The notes: a model not told the origin generated them from the letters alone. 64,000 nt of DNA from DATFDN01 sp963756545 (GCA_963756545.1 CAVWNY010000004.1:11355-75354), one strand, 5' to 3'; shown: positions 17,421 to 26,844, counted from the first letter of the stretch. Program-made: numbers and translations.

Positions 17421-19805
17421 TCAGCCCGCTTTGGGCACCGCCTCCGTGCCGATCACGCCGGCGGCCGACAGGCGCGCGAGGTCCGCCGGACCAAGCCCCA
17501 GCAGGCCGCACAGCACCTCGGCGTTGTGCTGGCCGAGCATCGGCGAGGGGCGCGCCAATGGGTACGGCCCCGTTCCCTCCCGGAACGGCGCGGCGGCGTG
17601 CAGATGCCGGCCCATGAAGGGATTGTCCGCCTCCCGCCAGAAGCCGCGCGCTCGGAGGTGCGGATCACGCGTGAGGTCGAGCGGCGTGCGCGACGCCGCC
17701 GCCGGGACCCCCGCATCCTGCATGGCAGCCATCCCCTCATCTGGGGTGCGGGTCCGCGTCCAGGCGTCGATCGCCGCCTCGATCTCGTCGGCGCGCGCGC
17801 GCCGCCCCGTTCTGTCCAGGGCGGCCAGATCCTCTCGCCCCAAGAGGCCGCATAACCCGCGCCATTCGGCATCGCTCGTGACGGTCAGAACCATCCAGGA
17901 ATCCTTGCCCGCGCACCGAAAGGCGCCCTGCGGCGCATGAACCGGATGGCGATTTCCCAGCCGGGCCGGCGTGGCACCCAGCGCGGACTGCGCGATCAGC
18001 GCGGGCGCGACCATCGGCATCATGCACTCGACTTGCGAGAGATCGACGAGCTGGCCCTCGCCTGTCCGTTTGCGGTGGATCAGCGCGATCAGCAGCGCCG
18101 CGGCGGCGTTAGAGCCGCCCACCGGATCGCCATAGGCCGTGTGGTTCATCGTGGGCGGGTCGTCCGGCCGGCCGGTGAGCGTCGGCAGCCCCGAGCCTTG
18201 CTCCAGCGTGGACCCATAGGCCCGGCACGTGCTCCAGGCGTTGCTGGTGCCGAACGCGGGCATGGAGACCATCACGATGTCGGGCCGCGCCGCCCGTATC
18301 GCCGTGTAGTCGAGCCCGAGTTTCGGCAGCACCTCCACCGAGTAGTTCTCGATCACCGCGTCCGCCCCGGCGACCAGCCGCTTGAGCAGATCCTTTCCCT
18401 CGTTCGTAGCGAGATCCAGCGTCACGCCGAGCTTGTTGCGGTTCATGGCGTGGTACCAGTAGCTCTTCTCGTAGAGCTTCTGCTCAAAGAAGGCCGCGCG
18501 CTTGTCGGTGCCGCGCCACCAGTCGGGATATTGGCACGCCTCCACCTTGATGACCTCGGCGCCGAGGTCGGCCATGTGGCGCGTCGCGGACGGCCCGGCC
18601 CAGCCCATCGTCAGGTCGATGATCCGCACGCCGGTGAGGGGAAGGCTGGCCGCATCCGCCGGGCCGGGCGCGACCGGCAGGGCCGGGCGCGTGCCGACCC
18701 ACCCGCCATCATGCGTGCCGGCCAGCGGCGCCGTTCCACCCCGGCGCGGCGGCGTGCGGGTCAGGTGTTGCGGAAGGACCTGCGCTTCGAACGTCGCTTC
18801 GCCGATGCGAACGGGCGCAAAGACGCCGCGCTCGCGGTGGATCGGCTGGCACAGCAGCTCGCGCATCGTCGGCACGATGCAGAGCGGCAGTTTGTGGCGC
18901 AGGCCGAGCTGGAACCACTCGTCCGCCGTACGCGCGGCGAGGAGCGGCCTGAAGATCGCGTCCAGCTCGTCGGCGTGGATGATGCGATCGACGTTGATCG
19001 AATAGCGCGGCTCCTCGGCCAGATCCGGCCGTCCGATCATCGCGCAGAAGCCCCGCCACTGCGCCGGCGTGACCACGGTGACGCCCAGCAGTCCGTCCCT
19101 GGTCGGGTAGATCGTGACCGGGTAGTTGCGCCCGAAGCGGTTGACGCCATTCCGCTGCCGTCCGAGTCCTGACAGCGCGACCGCGGTTTCGTATTCCGAG
19201 ACGGCGGCGAGCGCCTCGTGCGTGCTAACCTCGAAGCGCCGGCTCCCCGCCTCGCGGCCATACAGCCCGGCCGACGCGGCGATGAAGGCGGCCAGTCCAC
19301 CGATGTATCCCGCCTGCCCGTCCGGGCTCGCCAGGATCGGCGGCCCGTTTACGGGTCCGACCAGGTGCACGAGGCCGGCGAGCGCGCGCACCGTGGCATC
19401 GGAGGCCGCGAAGTCCCGATAGGGGCCGCTCTCGCCGAACCATGACAGCGCGACGATGGTCAGCCCGGGATAAGCGGGGCGCAGGTCCGCGTGGGCGAGC
19501 GGACCGGCTTCGATTTCGGCCAACGGGCGCGCATCCAACAGCACATCGGCCGTGTCGAGCAGCGCGCGCACTCGCGCCGCGTCCGTGATGGCGCTCCGCT
19601 TGTTCGTGTTCAGCCATGCGAAGGTGCCGCTTTCCATCCGGCCCCCGCCCACGTCCAGCAGCGGCGGGACCCCGCGTCGGGGATCGCCGCCCGGCGGCTC
19701 GAACTTGATGACCTCGGCGCCGAAATCGGCGAACAGCTTGCCGCAATACTCAAGCCCGGCGTCGCTGCCGAGTTCGAGGACGCGCAGGTCGGAGAGGGGC
19801 ATCAT
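17421..19805 (-). CDS. Two-domain class III CoA-transferase (CaiB/BaiF)
   Basis: About 794 residues, made of two consecutive CaiB-like CoA-transferase domains (roughly 1-375 and 385-794). Class III enzymes move CoA between carboxylic acids through an aspartyl-CoA intermediate. Each half has its own N-terminal nucleotide-fold motif (LRVLELGSDAGLEYCG and VRIIDLTMGWAGPSATRHM) and FGAEVIKFE or LGAEVIKVE segment. Candidate catalytic aspartates are in SPDGQAGYIGG and AYGDPVGGSNAA. Single-domain members are about 400 residues, so this is an internal duplication. ATGs at 19805 and 19802 both fit; a GTG at 19820 would read into the adjacent repeat. It follows the carboxyltransferase gene and probably belongs with it in acid or acyl-CoA metabolism. 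The substrate is unknown. Confidence 0.83.
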   Translation of the reverse strand: MMPLSDLRVLELGSDAGLEYCGKLFADFGAEVIKFEPPGGDPRRGVPPLLDVGGGRMESGTFAWLNTNKRSAITDAARVRALLDTADVLLDARPLAEIEAGPLAHADLRPAYPGLTIVALSWFGESGPYRDFAASDATVRALAGLVHLVGPVNGPPILASPDGQAGYIGGLAAFIAASAGLYGREAGSRRFEVSTHEALAAVSEYETAVALSGLGRQRNGVNRFGRNYPVTIYPTRDGLLGVTVVTPAQWRGFCAMIGRPDLAEEPRYSINVDRIIHADELDAIFRPLLAARTADEWFQLGLRHKLPLCIVPTMRELLCQPIHRERGVFAPVRIGEATFEAQVLPQHLTRTPPRRGGTAPLAGTHDGGWVGTRPALPVAPGPADAASLPLTGVRIIDLTMGWAGPSATRHMADLGAEVIKVEACQYPDWWRGTDKRAAFFEQKLYEKSYWYHAMNRNKLGVTLDLATNEGKDLLKRLVAGADAVIENYSVEVLPKLGLDYTAIRAARPDIVMVSMPAFGTSNAWSTCRAYGSTLEQGSGLPTLTGRPDDPPTMNHTAYGDPVGGSNAAAALLIALIHRKRTGEGQLVDLSQVECMMPMVAPALIAQSALGATPARLGNRHPVHAPQGAFRCAGKDSWMVLTVTSDAEWRGLCGLLGREDLAALDRTGRRARADEIEAAIDAWTRTRTPDEGMAAMQDAGVPAAASRTPLDLTRDPHLRARGFWREADNPFMGRHLHAAAPFREGTGPYPLARPSPMLGQHNAEVLCGLLGLGPADLARLSAAGVIGTEAVPKAG

Positions 19806-19820
19806 GACACCAATCGGCAC

Positions 19821-19950
19821 GCCACCCCTCCCCCCACCCCTCCCGCAAGGGGAGGGGAGAAGAAAGCGCGAAGGCTTCTACTCCCCCTCCCCCAAGCGTC
19901 CGGCCAGAGGCCGGCCCGAGGACCAGCCTTGCGGGAGTGGGAGAGGGATC
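19821..19950. repeat. GC-rich palindromic repeat, family A, copy 1
   Basis: Runs of CCCCTCCC on one side are mirrored by GGGAGGGG-like runs, with a short spacer and a central CCGGCC-rich core. Related copies lie at 40411-40519, 54441-54536 and 56296-56432. Here it fills most of the 182 bases between the carboxyltransferase and the CoA-transferase genes. The central core (about 19895-19925) is shared, in reverse orientation, with the copy at 56296-56432. Confidence 0.75.
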
Positions 19951-19987
19951 GTGCGTCCGTCATCCTGGCCCGTGGCCTCCTCATTCT

Positions 19988-21571
19988 CTATGGCCGCATC
20001 GTGAACATCGACCGCCCCACCTCGCGCAGCGGCGCGGCCATGTTGGCGAACTCGCACAGCAGCGGGCGCGTGTCGCGCGGGTCGATGATCTCCTCGACGA
20101 TGAACGCCTCGGCCGAGCGGAACGGCGAGCGCAGCGCCTCCAGCCGCCGCTCGATCTCGGCGAGCCTGGCCGCCGGATCGGGCGCGGCTTCGATCTCCGC
20201 GCGGTACGCCGCCTCCACCCCGCCCTCCAGCGGCAGCGACCCCCAGTTGCCCGACGGCCAGGCGTATCGGATGGCAGTCTGCGTGTGCGGCACGTGCGCG
20301 CCGCCGCCCACGCCGAACACGTTGCGGACCAGCACGGCGCACCACGGCACGGTGGATTGGTGGATCGCGCTGATCGCCGTCACCGCCTCCCGCATTGTCC
20401 CCGTGGCCTCGGCCTCCAGTCCCACGGCGAAGCCGAAGCAGTCCACCAGATGCACGACGGGCAGATGGAAGGTCTGCGCGAGATCGACGAAGCGCCGGAT
20501 CTTGCGCGAGGCGGTCGCGTTCCACGCTCCGCCGCCGTACAGCGGATCGCCCGCTAGGATCGCGACGGGCCAGCCGTCGAGCCGGGCGAGGCCGGTGATG
20601 ATGGCGCGCCCGAACTCGCGCGACATCTCGAAGAACGAGCCGCGATCGACCACCGCGTCGATGATCCGGCGCATCTGGTACGCCTTGCGCCGGTCGCGCG
20701 GCACCATCCCGATCAACGCCTCCTCGCGCCGGTCCGCCGGATCGAGGCAGGGCGCGCGCGGCGGCAGATCGAAGACGGAACTCGGCAGATAGGAGAGGAA
20801 CCGTCGCGCCCGCGCCAGCGCCTCCGCCTCGGTGTCCACCGCGTCGTCAACAGTGCCGGCGGCGACCTGCACGTGATGGCCGCCCAGCGCCTGCTTGGTG
20901 CGCGTCTCGCCCAGCCGCTCGACCACCGGCGGGCCCGCGACGAACACGGCCGAGAAATCCTTGACCATCAGCGCGTAGTGCGACGCCGCCAGCCGCGCGG
21001 CGCCGAGCCCCGCCACCGAGCCGAGCCCGAGCGCCACCACCGGCACCAGCCCCATGTTGATCGCACATAGCGCGAGCCCGGAGCTTGCCCCGATCCCGCC
21101 CGGCAGGTTGGCGTGTCCGCGCGTCTCGATCGTCTTCACCGACCCGCCGCCGCCGGAGCCTTCGATCAGCCGGATCAGCGGCAGCCGGTATTCGGCCGCC
21201 ATGCGCTCCGGCATCTGGTATTTCTCGCGGATCGAGGCGTCTGCCGAGCCGCCACGCACTGTGAAATCGTCGCCGAACACCACCACCGGGCGGTTGTCGA
21301 TCAGGCCCCGCCCGAACAGCCCGTTGCCCGGCGTGAATTCGGCGATGCCGCCGTTGCCGTCATATTGCGCCTTGCCGGCGATGGAGCCGAGTTCGAGGAA
21401 GGTCCCCGGATCGAGCAGCCGATCAATCCGCTCGCGCACCGTAAGCCGGCCGGCGTCGTGCTGCCGTGCGACCCGCTCCGGCCCGCCCATTTCGCGCGCC
21501 AGCGCCTTGCGATGGGCAAGCTCGTCAAGCTCCGGCTGCCAGCCGGTTGTCCGCGGGTGCGTGTCGGGCAT
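19988..21571 (-). CDS. Acyl-CoA carboxylase carboxyltransferase (beta) subunit
   Basis: A 527-residue carboxyltransferase of the propionyl-/methylcrotonyl-CoA carboxylase type. It moves CO2 from carboxybiotin to an acyl-CoA. The N-terminal half has LTVRERIDRLLDPGTFLELG and the oxyanion-forming stretch GGSADASIREK. The C-terminal half has AILAGDPLYGGGAWNATAS in place of the usual ANQP motif, then VDCFGFAVG and FGVGGGA. No biotin carboxylase or biotin carrier gene is adjacent, so it must borrow these or act outside a standard carboxylase. Some residues at the acyl-CoA pocket differ from canonical PccB, so substrate cannot be named. It is read in the same direction as the CoA-transferase gene downstream. 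Confidence 0.83.
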   Translation of the reverse strand: MPDTHPRTTGWQPELDELAHRKALAREMGGPERVARQHDAGRLTVRERIDRLLDPGTFLELGSIAGKAQYDGNGGIAEFTPGNGLFGRGLIDNRPVVVFGDDFTVRGGSADASIREKYQMPERMAAEYRLPLIRLIEGSGGGGSVKTIETRGHANLPGGIGASSGLALCAINMGLVPVVALGLGSVAGLGAARLAASHYALMVKDFSAVFVAGPPVVERLGETRTKQALGGHHVQVAAGTVDDAVDTEAEALARARRFLSYLPSSVFDLPPRAPCLDPADRREEALIGMVPRDRRKAYQMRRIIDAVVDRGSFFEMSREFGRAIITGLARLDGWPVAILAGDPLYGGGAWNATASRKIRRFVDLAQTFHLPVVHLVDCFGFAVGLEAEATGTMREAVTAISAIHQSTVPWCAVLVRNVFGVGGGAHVPHTQTAIRYAWPSGNWGSLPLEGGVEAAYRAEIEAAPDPAARLAEIERRLEALRSPFRSAEAFIVEEIIDPRDTRPLLCEFANMAAPLREVGRSMFTMRP

Positions 21572-21656
21572 TGCGAGGGGCTCGCGCGGGAAAGTCGCCC
21601 CACAGTCTGCGCAAGCGGACCGGGTTGTAAACCCGGGGGCGCTCCCCTCCGTGGCT

Positions 21657-22928
21657 TCACGCGGGATGGATCAGCAGCAGCGCGCCGAGAGCGAGCAGCA
21701 GGGCGGGCGGCATCACCACGATGCCGAGCTTCAGGAACGTCCAGGCGCCCACGCTCTGGCCATCCCGGCGGAGCGCCGTGAGCCAGAGGATGGTCGCCAG
21801 GGAGCCCGTGACGGACAGGTTGGGGCCGAGATCGACCCCGATCAGGACGGCACCGGAGACCGCGTGCGGCACCCCGGCTGCCTGCACGGCATGGCCGGCG
21901 ATCAGCCCGACGGGAAGGTTGTTCATCACGTTGCAGGCGATCGCCAGCACGACGCCGGCGCCCCAGGCCGTGCCCGCGACCGAGTGCGCCGCGGCTTCGT
22001 GCAGCATCGCGCTGAGCGCGCGCAGCACGCCGGTCCTATCGAGGGACTCGACCAGCACGAACAGCCCGGCGACCAGCGGCAGGACGCCCCATGACATCCC
22101 GCCCATCACGCCCCAGGGCGCCTCGTGCTTGCGGAGCAGGACGACGGCGGCCGTCGCGAGGCCGGCGATGCAGGTCGGCAGCCCGAGCTGAATGTTGATG
22201 GCTGAGGCGCCCATGAGCGCTATGGCGGTCGCGGCGATGCCGTAGGCGGCCGTCTTGCCGCCGGCGGACAGCGCGGGGCTCGCTATCGCCGCCGAGATCT
22301 CCTGGCGAAGCGCCCGGCGCTGCATCAGCCGCAACGCGAGATACGTCGCGCCGATCGACAGCAGGGCGGACGGGGCGTAGCGCGGCAGCCATTCCAGCAG
22401 CGGCGGCATATGGCTGCCGTAGACCACCAGGTTCGCGGGGTTGGAGATCGGCAGCACGAAGCTGGCGGCGTTGGCGATGAAGGCGCAGATGAAGAGATAG
22501 GGCAGGGGCTCGCGCGCCTCGACCGTCCTGACCACCGCGGCGACGGCGGGCGTGAGCACGACGGCGGTGGCATCGTTCGATAGAAAGACGGTGACGATCG
22601 TGCCGACCAGGTACACCAGCGTGAAGAGACGCGTGGCCGATCCCTTTGCCAAGCGGGCGGCCCCGGCGGCCAGCCAGTCGAACAGGCCCTCCCTCCGCGC
22701 CAGTTCGGCAAGGAGCATCATGCCGATGAGGAACAGGTAGACGTCCGTGCCCTTGGCCACTCCGCGCAATGCGTCGGCCACCGGCAGCAGCCCGAGCAGG
22801 ACCAGCAGCACGGCCCCGAGAACGGCCCAGACCCATTCGGGCAGCTTCCAGGGGCGGACGATCACGCCCCCGGTTGCAAGGGCCGCGATGCCCCAGGTCA
22901 GCTCATAGTTCTGGGTCAGCGCGCCCAT
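21657..22928 (-). CDS. ArsB/NhaD-type inner-membrane permease
   Basis: A 423-residue membrane protein with about eleven predicted transmembrane segments. It resembles the ArsB arsenite/antimonite exporters and related ion transporters: SNDATAVVLTPAV in the first half, FIANAASFVLPISNPANLV, and VDLGPNLSVTGSLATILWL near the C-terminus match ArsB landmarks. No arsR, arsC or arsH gene is adjacent. Instead it is the third gene of an operon with a sensor kinase and an NtrC-type regulator (one base separates it from the regulator stop), so its substrate may be an anion sensed in the periplasm. Calling it an arsenite pump would go beyond the evidence. Confidence 0.8.
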   Translation of the reverse strand: MGALTQNYELTWGIAALATGGVIVRPWKLPEWVWAVLGAVLLVLLGLLPVADALRGVAKGTDVYLFLIGMMLLAELARREGLFDWLAAGAARLAKGSATRLFTLVYLVGTIVTVFLSNDATAVVLTPAVAAVVRTVEAREPLPYLFICAFIANAASFVLPISNPANLVVYGSHMPPLLEWLPRYAPSALLSIGATYLALRLMQRRALRQEISAAIASPALSAGGKTAAYGIAATAIALMGASAINIQLGLPTCIAGLATAAVVLLRKHEAPWGVMGGMSWGVLPLVAGLFVLVESLDRTGVLRALSAMLHEAAAHSVAGTAWGAGVVLAIACNVMNNLPVGLIAGHAVQAAGVPHAVSGAVLIGVDLGPNLSVTGSLATILWLTALRRDGQSVGAWTFLKLGIVVMPPALLLALGALLLIHPA

Positions 22929-22929
22929 T

Positions 22930-24294
22930 TCAATCGGGCACAGGGTCCGTCCGCCTTCCGGACGGTTCCAGCCCGTATCGACGGATTTTCGCGTGCAGAA
23001 GCTGCCTGTGGATGTTGAGGCGCCGCGCGGCTTCGGTGCGGTTGCCGCCGGACGCCGCCAATGCCTGCCGGATCATCGCCGCCTCCAGGCGAGCGACCGC
23101 CGCACCCAGGTCGCCCTCCAGCCAATCTCCCACGGTTTCGCGCGGCGCCGGGGCGAGAAAGGCAAGATCGGCGCCGCTGATGACGGGCTGCCGGATCAGC
23201 GCGGCCAATCGTTCAATGACATTCCGCAACTCGCGCACGTTGCCCGGCCAGGAATGGGCGAGCAGGCGGCTCGCGGCTTCCGCGCTCAGGCGCTTCGGGG
23301 AGCCGCCCGCGGCGGCGGAGGCGAGGAAGTTCTCCGCGAGCGGAACGATGTCGGCCAGCCGTTCGCGCAAAGCGGGCAATTCCACCGGCACGACGCCAAG
23401 CCGGTAGAACAGATCCTCCCGAAACAGCCCCTGGCGGACGCGGGCGGCGAGATCCTGATGGGTGGCCGCGACGATCCGCACGTTTACCGCCACGGACCGC
23501 CCGCCGACCGGCGTCACGGTCCGCTCCTGCAAGACCCGCAGCAGCTTGGCCTGCATCGCCAGATCCATGTCGCCGATCTCGTCGAGGAAGAGCGTGCCGC
23601 CGTCGGCCTCACGGAACGAGCCGAGGCGATCGGTCACCGCCCCCGTGAAGGCGCCCCGCACATGCCCGAACAGCTCGCTTTCCAGCAGGTCGCGCGGGAT
23701 GGCGGCGCAGTTGATGGCGACGAACGGCCTGGCCGACCGCTTGCCGTGGCGATGGATGGCACGCGCCACCACCTCCTTGCCGGTGCCGGTCTCGCCGGTG
23801 ATCAGGACGGTCGAGTTGGTGTCGGCCAGCATGCCGATCGCCTTCTGCACCTCCCGCATCGCGGGGCTGGACCCGACCAGATCGCCCGCCTCGGAGGGCG
23901 CGGACGGCGCCATCGGCGTGGCGCGGCGCGGCAGCATCCGGCCCACCAACGCCTCCAGGTCGGCTCGCCCGACCGGCTTGGCGAGGTGATCGACCGCGCC
24001 GAGGCGCATCGCCTCGATCGTGTTGGCGGCCGTTGGCACGGCGGTCAGGACGGCGACGGGTGGCGGCGCGGGCAGCGCGCGGATTCTCCGCAGCACCTCC
24101 AGCCCATCGAGCCCCGGCATCCGCAGATCGAGCAGGATGGCGTCCACGCCGGCATTGCTCAAGCGCGCCAGGGCGGCCGCGCCGTCGGGCGCCTCGATCG
24201 GGACATGGCCCAGATCGGTCAGCGCCTCGGCGATGCCCTCTCGCAGCGCCGCGTCGTCATCGACGATCAGGATGGCGGCCAAGGCAACTCCCAT
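22930..24294 (-). CDS. NtrC-family sigma-54-dependent response regulator
   Basis: A 454-residue regulator with three domains. The receiver domain (1-120) has the acidic pair in LIVDDDAALREG and the phospho-acceptor Asp56 in LLDLRMPG. The AAA+ domain (about 145-375) has Walker A GETGTGKE, the sigma-54-contact loop GAFTGA and the Walker B LFLDEIGD. A Fis-type helix-turn-helix ends the protein (EAARRLNIHRQLLHAK). Because GAFTGA is intact it should activate sigma-54 promoters. It overlaps the sensor kinase gene by 28 bases, with the start at 24294 (MGVALAAILIV). No -24/-12 site was recognised by eye next to the operon, so its target promoter is undefined. Confidence 0.92.
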   Translation of the reverse strand: MGVALAAILIVDDDAALREGIAEALTDLGHVPIEAPDGAAALARLSNAGVDAILLDLRMPGLDGLEVLRRIRALPAPPPVAVLTAVPTAANTIEAMRLGAVDHLAKPVGRADLEALVGRMLPRRATPMAPSAPSEAGDLVGSSPAMREVQKAIGMLADTNSTVLITGETGTGKEVVARAIHRHGKRSARPFVAINCAAIPRDLLESELFGHVRGAFTGAVTDRLGSFREADGGTLFLDEIGDMDLAMQAKLLRVLQERTVTPVGGRSVAVNVRIVAATHQDLAARVRQGLFREDLFYRLGVVPVELPALRERLADIVPLAENFLASAAAGGSPKRLSAEAASRLLAHSWPGNVRELRNVIERLAALIRQPVISGADLAFLAPAPRETVGDWLEGDLGAAVARLEAAMIRQALAASGGNRTEAARRLNIHRQLLHAKIRRYGLEPSGRRTDPVPD

Positions 24295-25736
24295 GGCAGT
24301 TCCAAGGCGAAGCTCGCGCCGTGTCCTTCGCCGCCGGCGCAGAGCAGGAGCACGCGCCCGCCCTGCGCCTCGGCGAACTCGCGCGCGATCGCCAGGCCCA
24401 GCCCGGTGCCCTCGGGCCGACCTGTCACGAAGGGCTCGAACAGGCTGTCCCGCACCTGCGGGGCGATGCCCGGTCCGGTGTCGGCGACGACGATGCGAAG
24501 GCACGCGGCGTCCCGTACCGCGCTGAGGCTGATCCGTCCATTCGGCGGCGTGTGCTGGAGCGCGTTCAGGACAAGATTGCCGATCGCCCGGCGCGCGAGT
24601 TCCGGGTCGAACCGGCCCATTTGGTTTTTGGCGACGACCTCGATCATGACCGTCCGCGCCTCGGCGATGTCCCGGTATTCGTCGGCCAGGGTCGCCAGGA
24701 ACGCCCCGACATCCACCTCCTCCCGCGCGGCGTCGCGCCGTTGGGTCAAGTTCAGCAATTGCGACACCAGTGCGTCGAGCCGTGCGATTTGGGTGAGGAT
24801 GGCGCCGAGTGCCCCCCGCATGCGCGCGGTATCGCCCGCCAAAGCGTTCTCGGCCCGAAGCCGCATCGCCGCGATGGGGTTGCGGATCTCGTGGGCGACG
24901 CCCGCCGCCACGCGGCCGAGAGCGGCCAGGCGCTCGGACGCCGTCATCCGGGACGCCAGCTCGTCGGCGCGCCGGCGGGCTTCCGTCAGCCGGTGTCCGG
25001 CCTCGTTCAGCGCGCCGATGATCCGGTCAAGCTCCGCCTCGCCGGTTGGCGAGAGTTCCGGGAACGACCCGCCGCTCTGCTGGGCAAGCGCGGCCTCCAT
25101 CCGGCCGACATGGCGCGACCAGGAGACGACGAGCCAAGCCAGCCAGGCCGACATTCCGACCATGAGGGCGAGCAGCGCGCCAAGACCGACCCGCAATCGG
25201 TCAACCCCGGGAGTGGCCCGAACCCGCGTCATCGCCCAACCGGTGAGGTCGGGAATGGGACCGCCGAGCGGGCAGGCATACAGCAGCAAGGTCTCGGACC
25301 GCGACGCCGTGCGGATGAAGGTCGGCTGATCCTCCCGCGCGGCCTGCTGATTGGCCGTGCGGATCTGAGCGATCTCGGCCTGCGGAACATCGGTTTTCGG
25401 ACTGCTTCCCGAGTAGGTCGGGAAGGCATAGGCGAGAGCGCCTGTCCCGGACTCCCAGATGCCCCCCTCGACGCCCGCCTGATGCGCGAGCGCCATGATC
25501 ACCACCGCCGGCAATCCGCGAAGCAGCGCGGCATCGGCCCCGCCCGTCCAGCCGCTCACGTAGAAGCCGTAGCGCTCGCGGATCATGTCGCAGGACCGGG
25601 CGACCACCGCCTCGGCGCGTCCCATCTGGGCGGAGGTGGACTGGCGATAGAACTGCACGAGCATGATCCCGAGCGCCACGCAGACCGCCAGCGTGAGCAG
25701 CCACAGCACGAACAGCCGGGAACGGAGCGAGTGCAC
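24267..25736 (-). CDS. Membrane sensor histidine kinase
   Basis: A 489-residue kinase. Two transmembrane helices (about 8-29 and 184-205) flank a periplasmic sensor region of about 150 residues with no recognised domain. A HAMP-like linker follows. The phosphorylation site is His282 in AAGVAHEIRNPIAAM. The ATP-binding domain has NLVLNALQHTPPNG (N box), VADTGPGI and GTGLGLAIAREF. It is the first gene of the operon with the regulator and permease, so it probably senses the permease's substrate or a related condition. Confidence 0.92.
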   Translation of the reverse strand: MHSLRSRLFVLWLLTLAVCVALGIMLVQFYRQSTSAQMGRAEAVVARSCDMIRERYGFYVSGWTGGADAALLRGLPAVVIMALAHQAGVEGGIWESGTGALAYAFPTYSGSSPKTDVPQAEIAQIRTANQQAAREDQPTFIRTASRSETLLLYACPLGGPIPDLTGWAMTRVRATPGVDRLRVGLGALLALMVGMSAWLAWLVVSWSRHVGRMEAALAQQSGGSFPELSPTGEAELDRIIGALNEAGHRLTEARRRADELASRMTASERLAALGRVAAGVAHEIRNPIAAMRLRAENALAGDTARMRGALGAILTQIARLDALVSQLLNLTQRRDAAREEVDVGAFLATLADEYRDIAEARTVMIEVVAKNQMGRFDPELARRAIGNLVLNALQHTPPNGRISLSAVRDAACLRIVVADTGPGIAPQVRDSLFEPFVTGRPEGTGLGLAIAREFAEAQGGRVLLLCAGGEGHGASFALELPWELPWPPS

Positions 25737-25811
25737 GGGTCCATTCTGCTCGTTTATCAGCGCGAATTGGGCTGGCTAACCGCGTTCATGAAACGGAACC
25801 GCTGCAATTCC

Positions 25812-25846
25812 CCCGTCATGGCCGGGCTTGGCCCGGCCATGACGGG
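25812..25846. repeat. Palindromic repeat, family B, short copy
   Basis: Perfect inverted repeat with 16-base arms (25812-25827 and 25831-25846) and a three-base loop, built on the CGTCATGGCCGGGC core shared with the copies at 28889-28971 and 38171-38401. It lies between the end of the secreted-protein gene and the start of the kinase gene, and would form a strong hairpin in RNA. No T run follows, so a terminator role is only possible. Confidence 0.85.
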
Positions 25847-25855
25847 TCGATCAGA

Positions 25856-26605
25856 TCAGGAATGCGGCGCGGGCGCTGCGCCATCTGGCGTCGGCGTCCC
25901 ATCCTGCCCGATGGGCGGCGGGCCGCGCCGTCCGCCGGGCGGGGGCGGACCATGACGGTGCGGCGGCGCGGCCACCTCGGTTGCCTGCGCCTGCGTGGGA
26001 CCGATCGACCGTGCGGCGATCACCTTGCCGAGCGGACCCGCGACGCCGTTGCCGGAGGCGAAGACCTGCTGGCCGGGGGCAAGCTCGCTCGCCAGCCGTC
26101 GCGCCTCGGGCGGCGGCAGGCGGACCATGGTGCCGTCTTCCAGCAGCACGCCGTTGAGATCGCCGCGCGGCCCGTGCAGTTGCTCCTTGATGCGCCCCTG
26201 GTCCTGAATCTGCTGGCCCGCTCCACCTGGGCCGCGCCTACCGGGGCCGCCGCCGGGCGGGCCGTTGTCCGTCACCGTCTGGCCGGAGGCGTCGTTGGTG
26301 ACCGACATCGCCTGCACCATCGGGACCGCCGCGGCCTTCAGCCCGCGGATGGTGACCGTGTCGCCTGGCCGCACCGTGTAGACCAGCTCGGCCGAGAGGT
26401 GCGGCGGCATATGCACCTCGGTGCCGTCCTGAAGGATGAAACCATCGACGTCGCCGCGCGGCGTCAGGCTGTACTGCGCGACCTTGCCCTTGATGGTCGG
26501 AAGCTGCTGCGCTTCGGATGCCGCAGTCTGCTGGGCGTAGGCGCCCGCGCCGGCCCCGGTCACCAGGGTGGCGGCGAGCAGCGCGTATCTGAGTTTGAAC
26601 GACAT
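25856..26605 (-). CDS. Exported protein with two repeated beta-rich domains and a proline-rich tail
   Basis: A 249-residue protein with a signal peptide of about 24 residues (ending AGAYAQQ). Two similar segments, RGDVDGFILQDGTEVHMPPH and RGDLNGVLLEDGTMVRLPPP, lie about 100 residues apart. Each belongs to a small OB-like beta domain of the DUF5666 kind. The linker and the C-terminal 40 residues are rich in proline, glycine and histidine (PPHRHGPPPPGG), which could bind metal. The start at 26605 gives a normal signal peptide; a longer frame to 26704 lacks one. Role is unknown; export to the periplasm is the main supported statement. Confidence 0.7.
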   Translation of the reverse strand: MSFKLRYALLAATLVTGAGAGAYAQQTAASEAQQLPTIKGKVAQYSLTPRGDVDGFILQDGTEVHMPPHLSAELVYTVRPGDTVTIRGLKAAAVPMVQAMSVTNDASGQTVTDNGPPGGGPGRRGPGGAGQQIQDQGRIKEQLHGPRGDLNGVLLEDGTMVRLPPPEARRLASELAPGQQVFASGNGVAGPLGKVIAARSIGPTQAQATEVAAPPHRHGPPPPGGRRGPPPIGQDGTPTPDGAAPAPHS

Positions 26606-26740
26606 GGTGTTCCCCAAGATAGTCCGGGCCGAAGTGCCCGTGCCGTTGTCGTCGCATGCGCCGTGCCAACGTCTAAGCCTCGGATTCAAGGCTCTATTCA
26701 GCATGGTCGGCCGGATTCCTGTCTGATATCGCGATCAGAG

Positions 26741-26759
26741 GCGTCCGGCTTTCGGACGC
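26741..26759. other. Short hairpin in the divergent region before tRNA-Gly
   Basis: Seven-base arms 26741-26747 and 26753-26759 with a five-base loop lie between the divergent secreted-protein gene and the tRNA-Gly promoter. Role unclear; it may be an operator or a chance palindrome. Confidence 0.35.
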
Positions 26760-26791
26760 GACCGGGCCGGGAGCACCCTCCGCCCGAAGCC

Positions 26792-26820
26792 TTGCCCGGC
26801 CACTGCGGCGCCTGTATCTC
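26792..26820 (+). promoter_or_regulatory. Candidate promoter of tRNA-Gly
   Basis: TTGCCC at 26792-26797 and TATCTC at 26815-26820 with a 17-base spacer lie 24 bases before the tRNA. Both boxes are fair matches to a housekeeping sigma factor and the position suits a tRNA gene. Confidence 0.45.
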
Positions 26821-26844
26821 AGGCCGCACCTTCGGGGTCGTTCA

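Noticed and set aside
21657..22928. Naming the permease ArsB outright
   Set aside because: Family landmarks match, but the ars neighbours are missing and the regulatory context differs.
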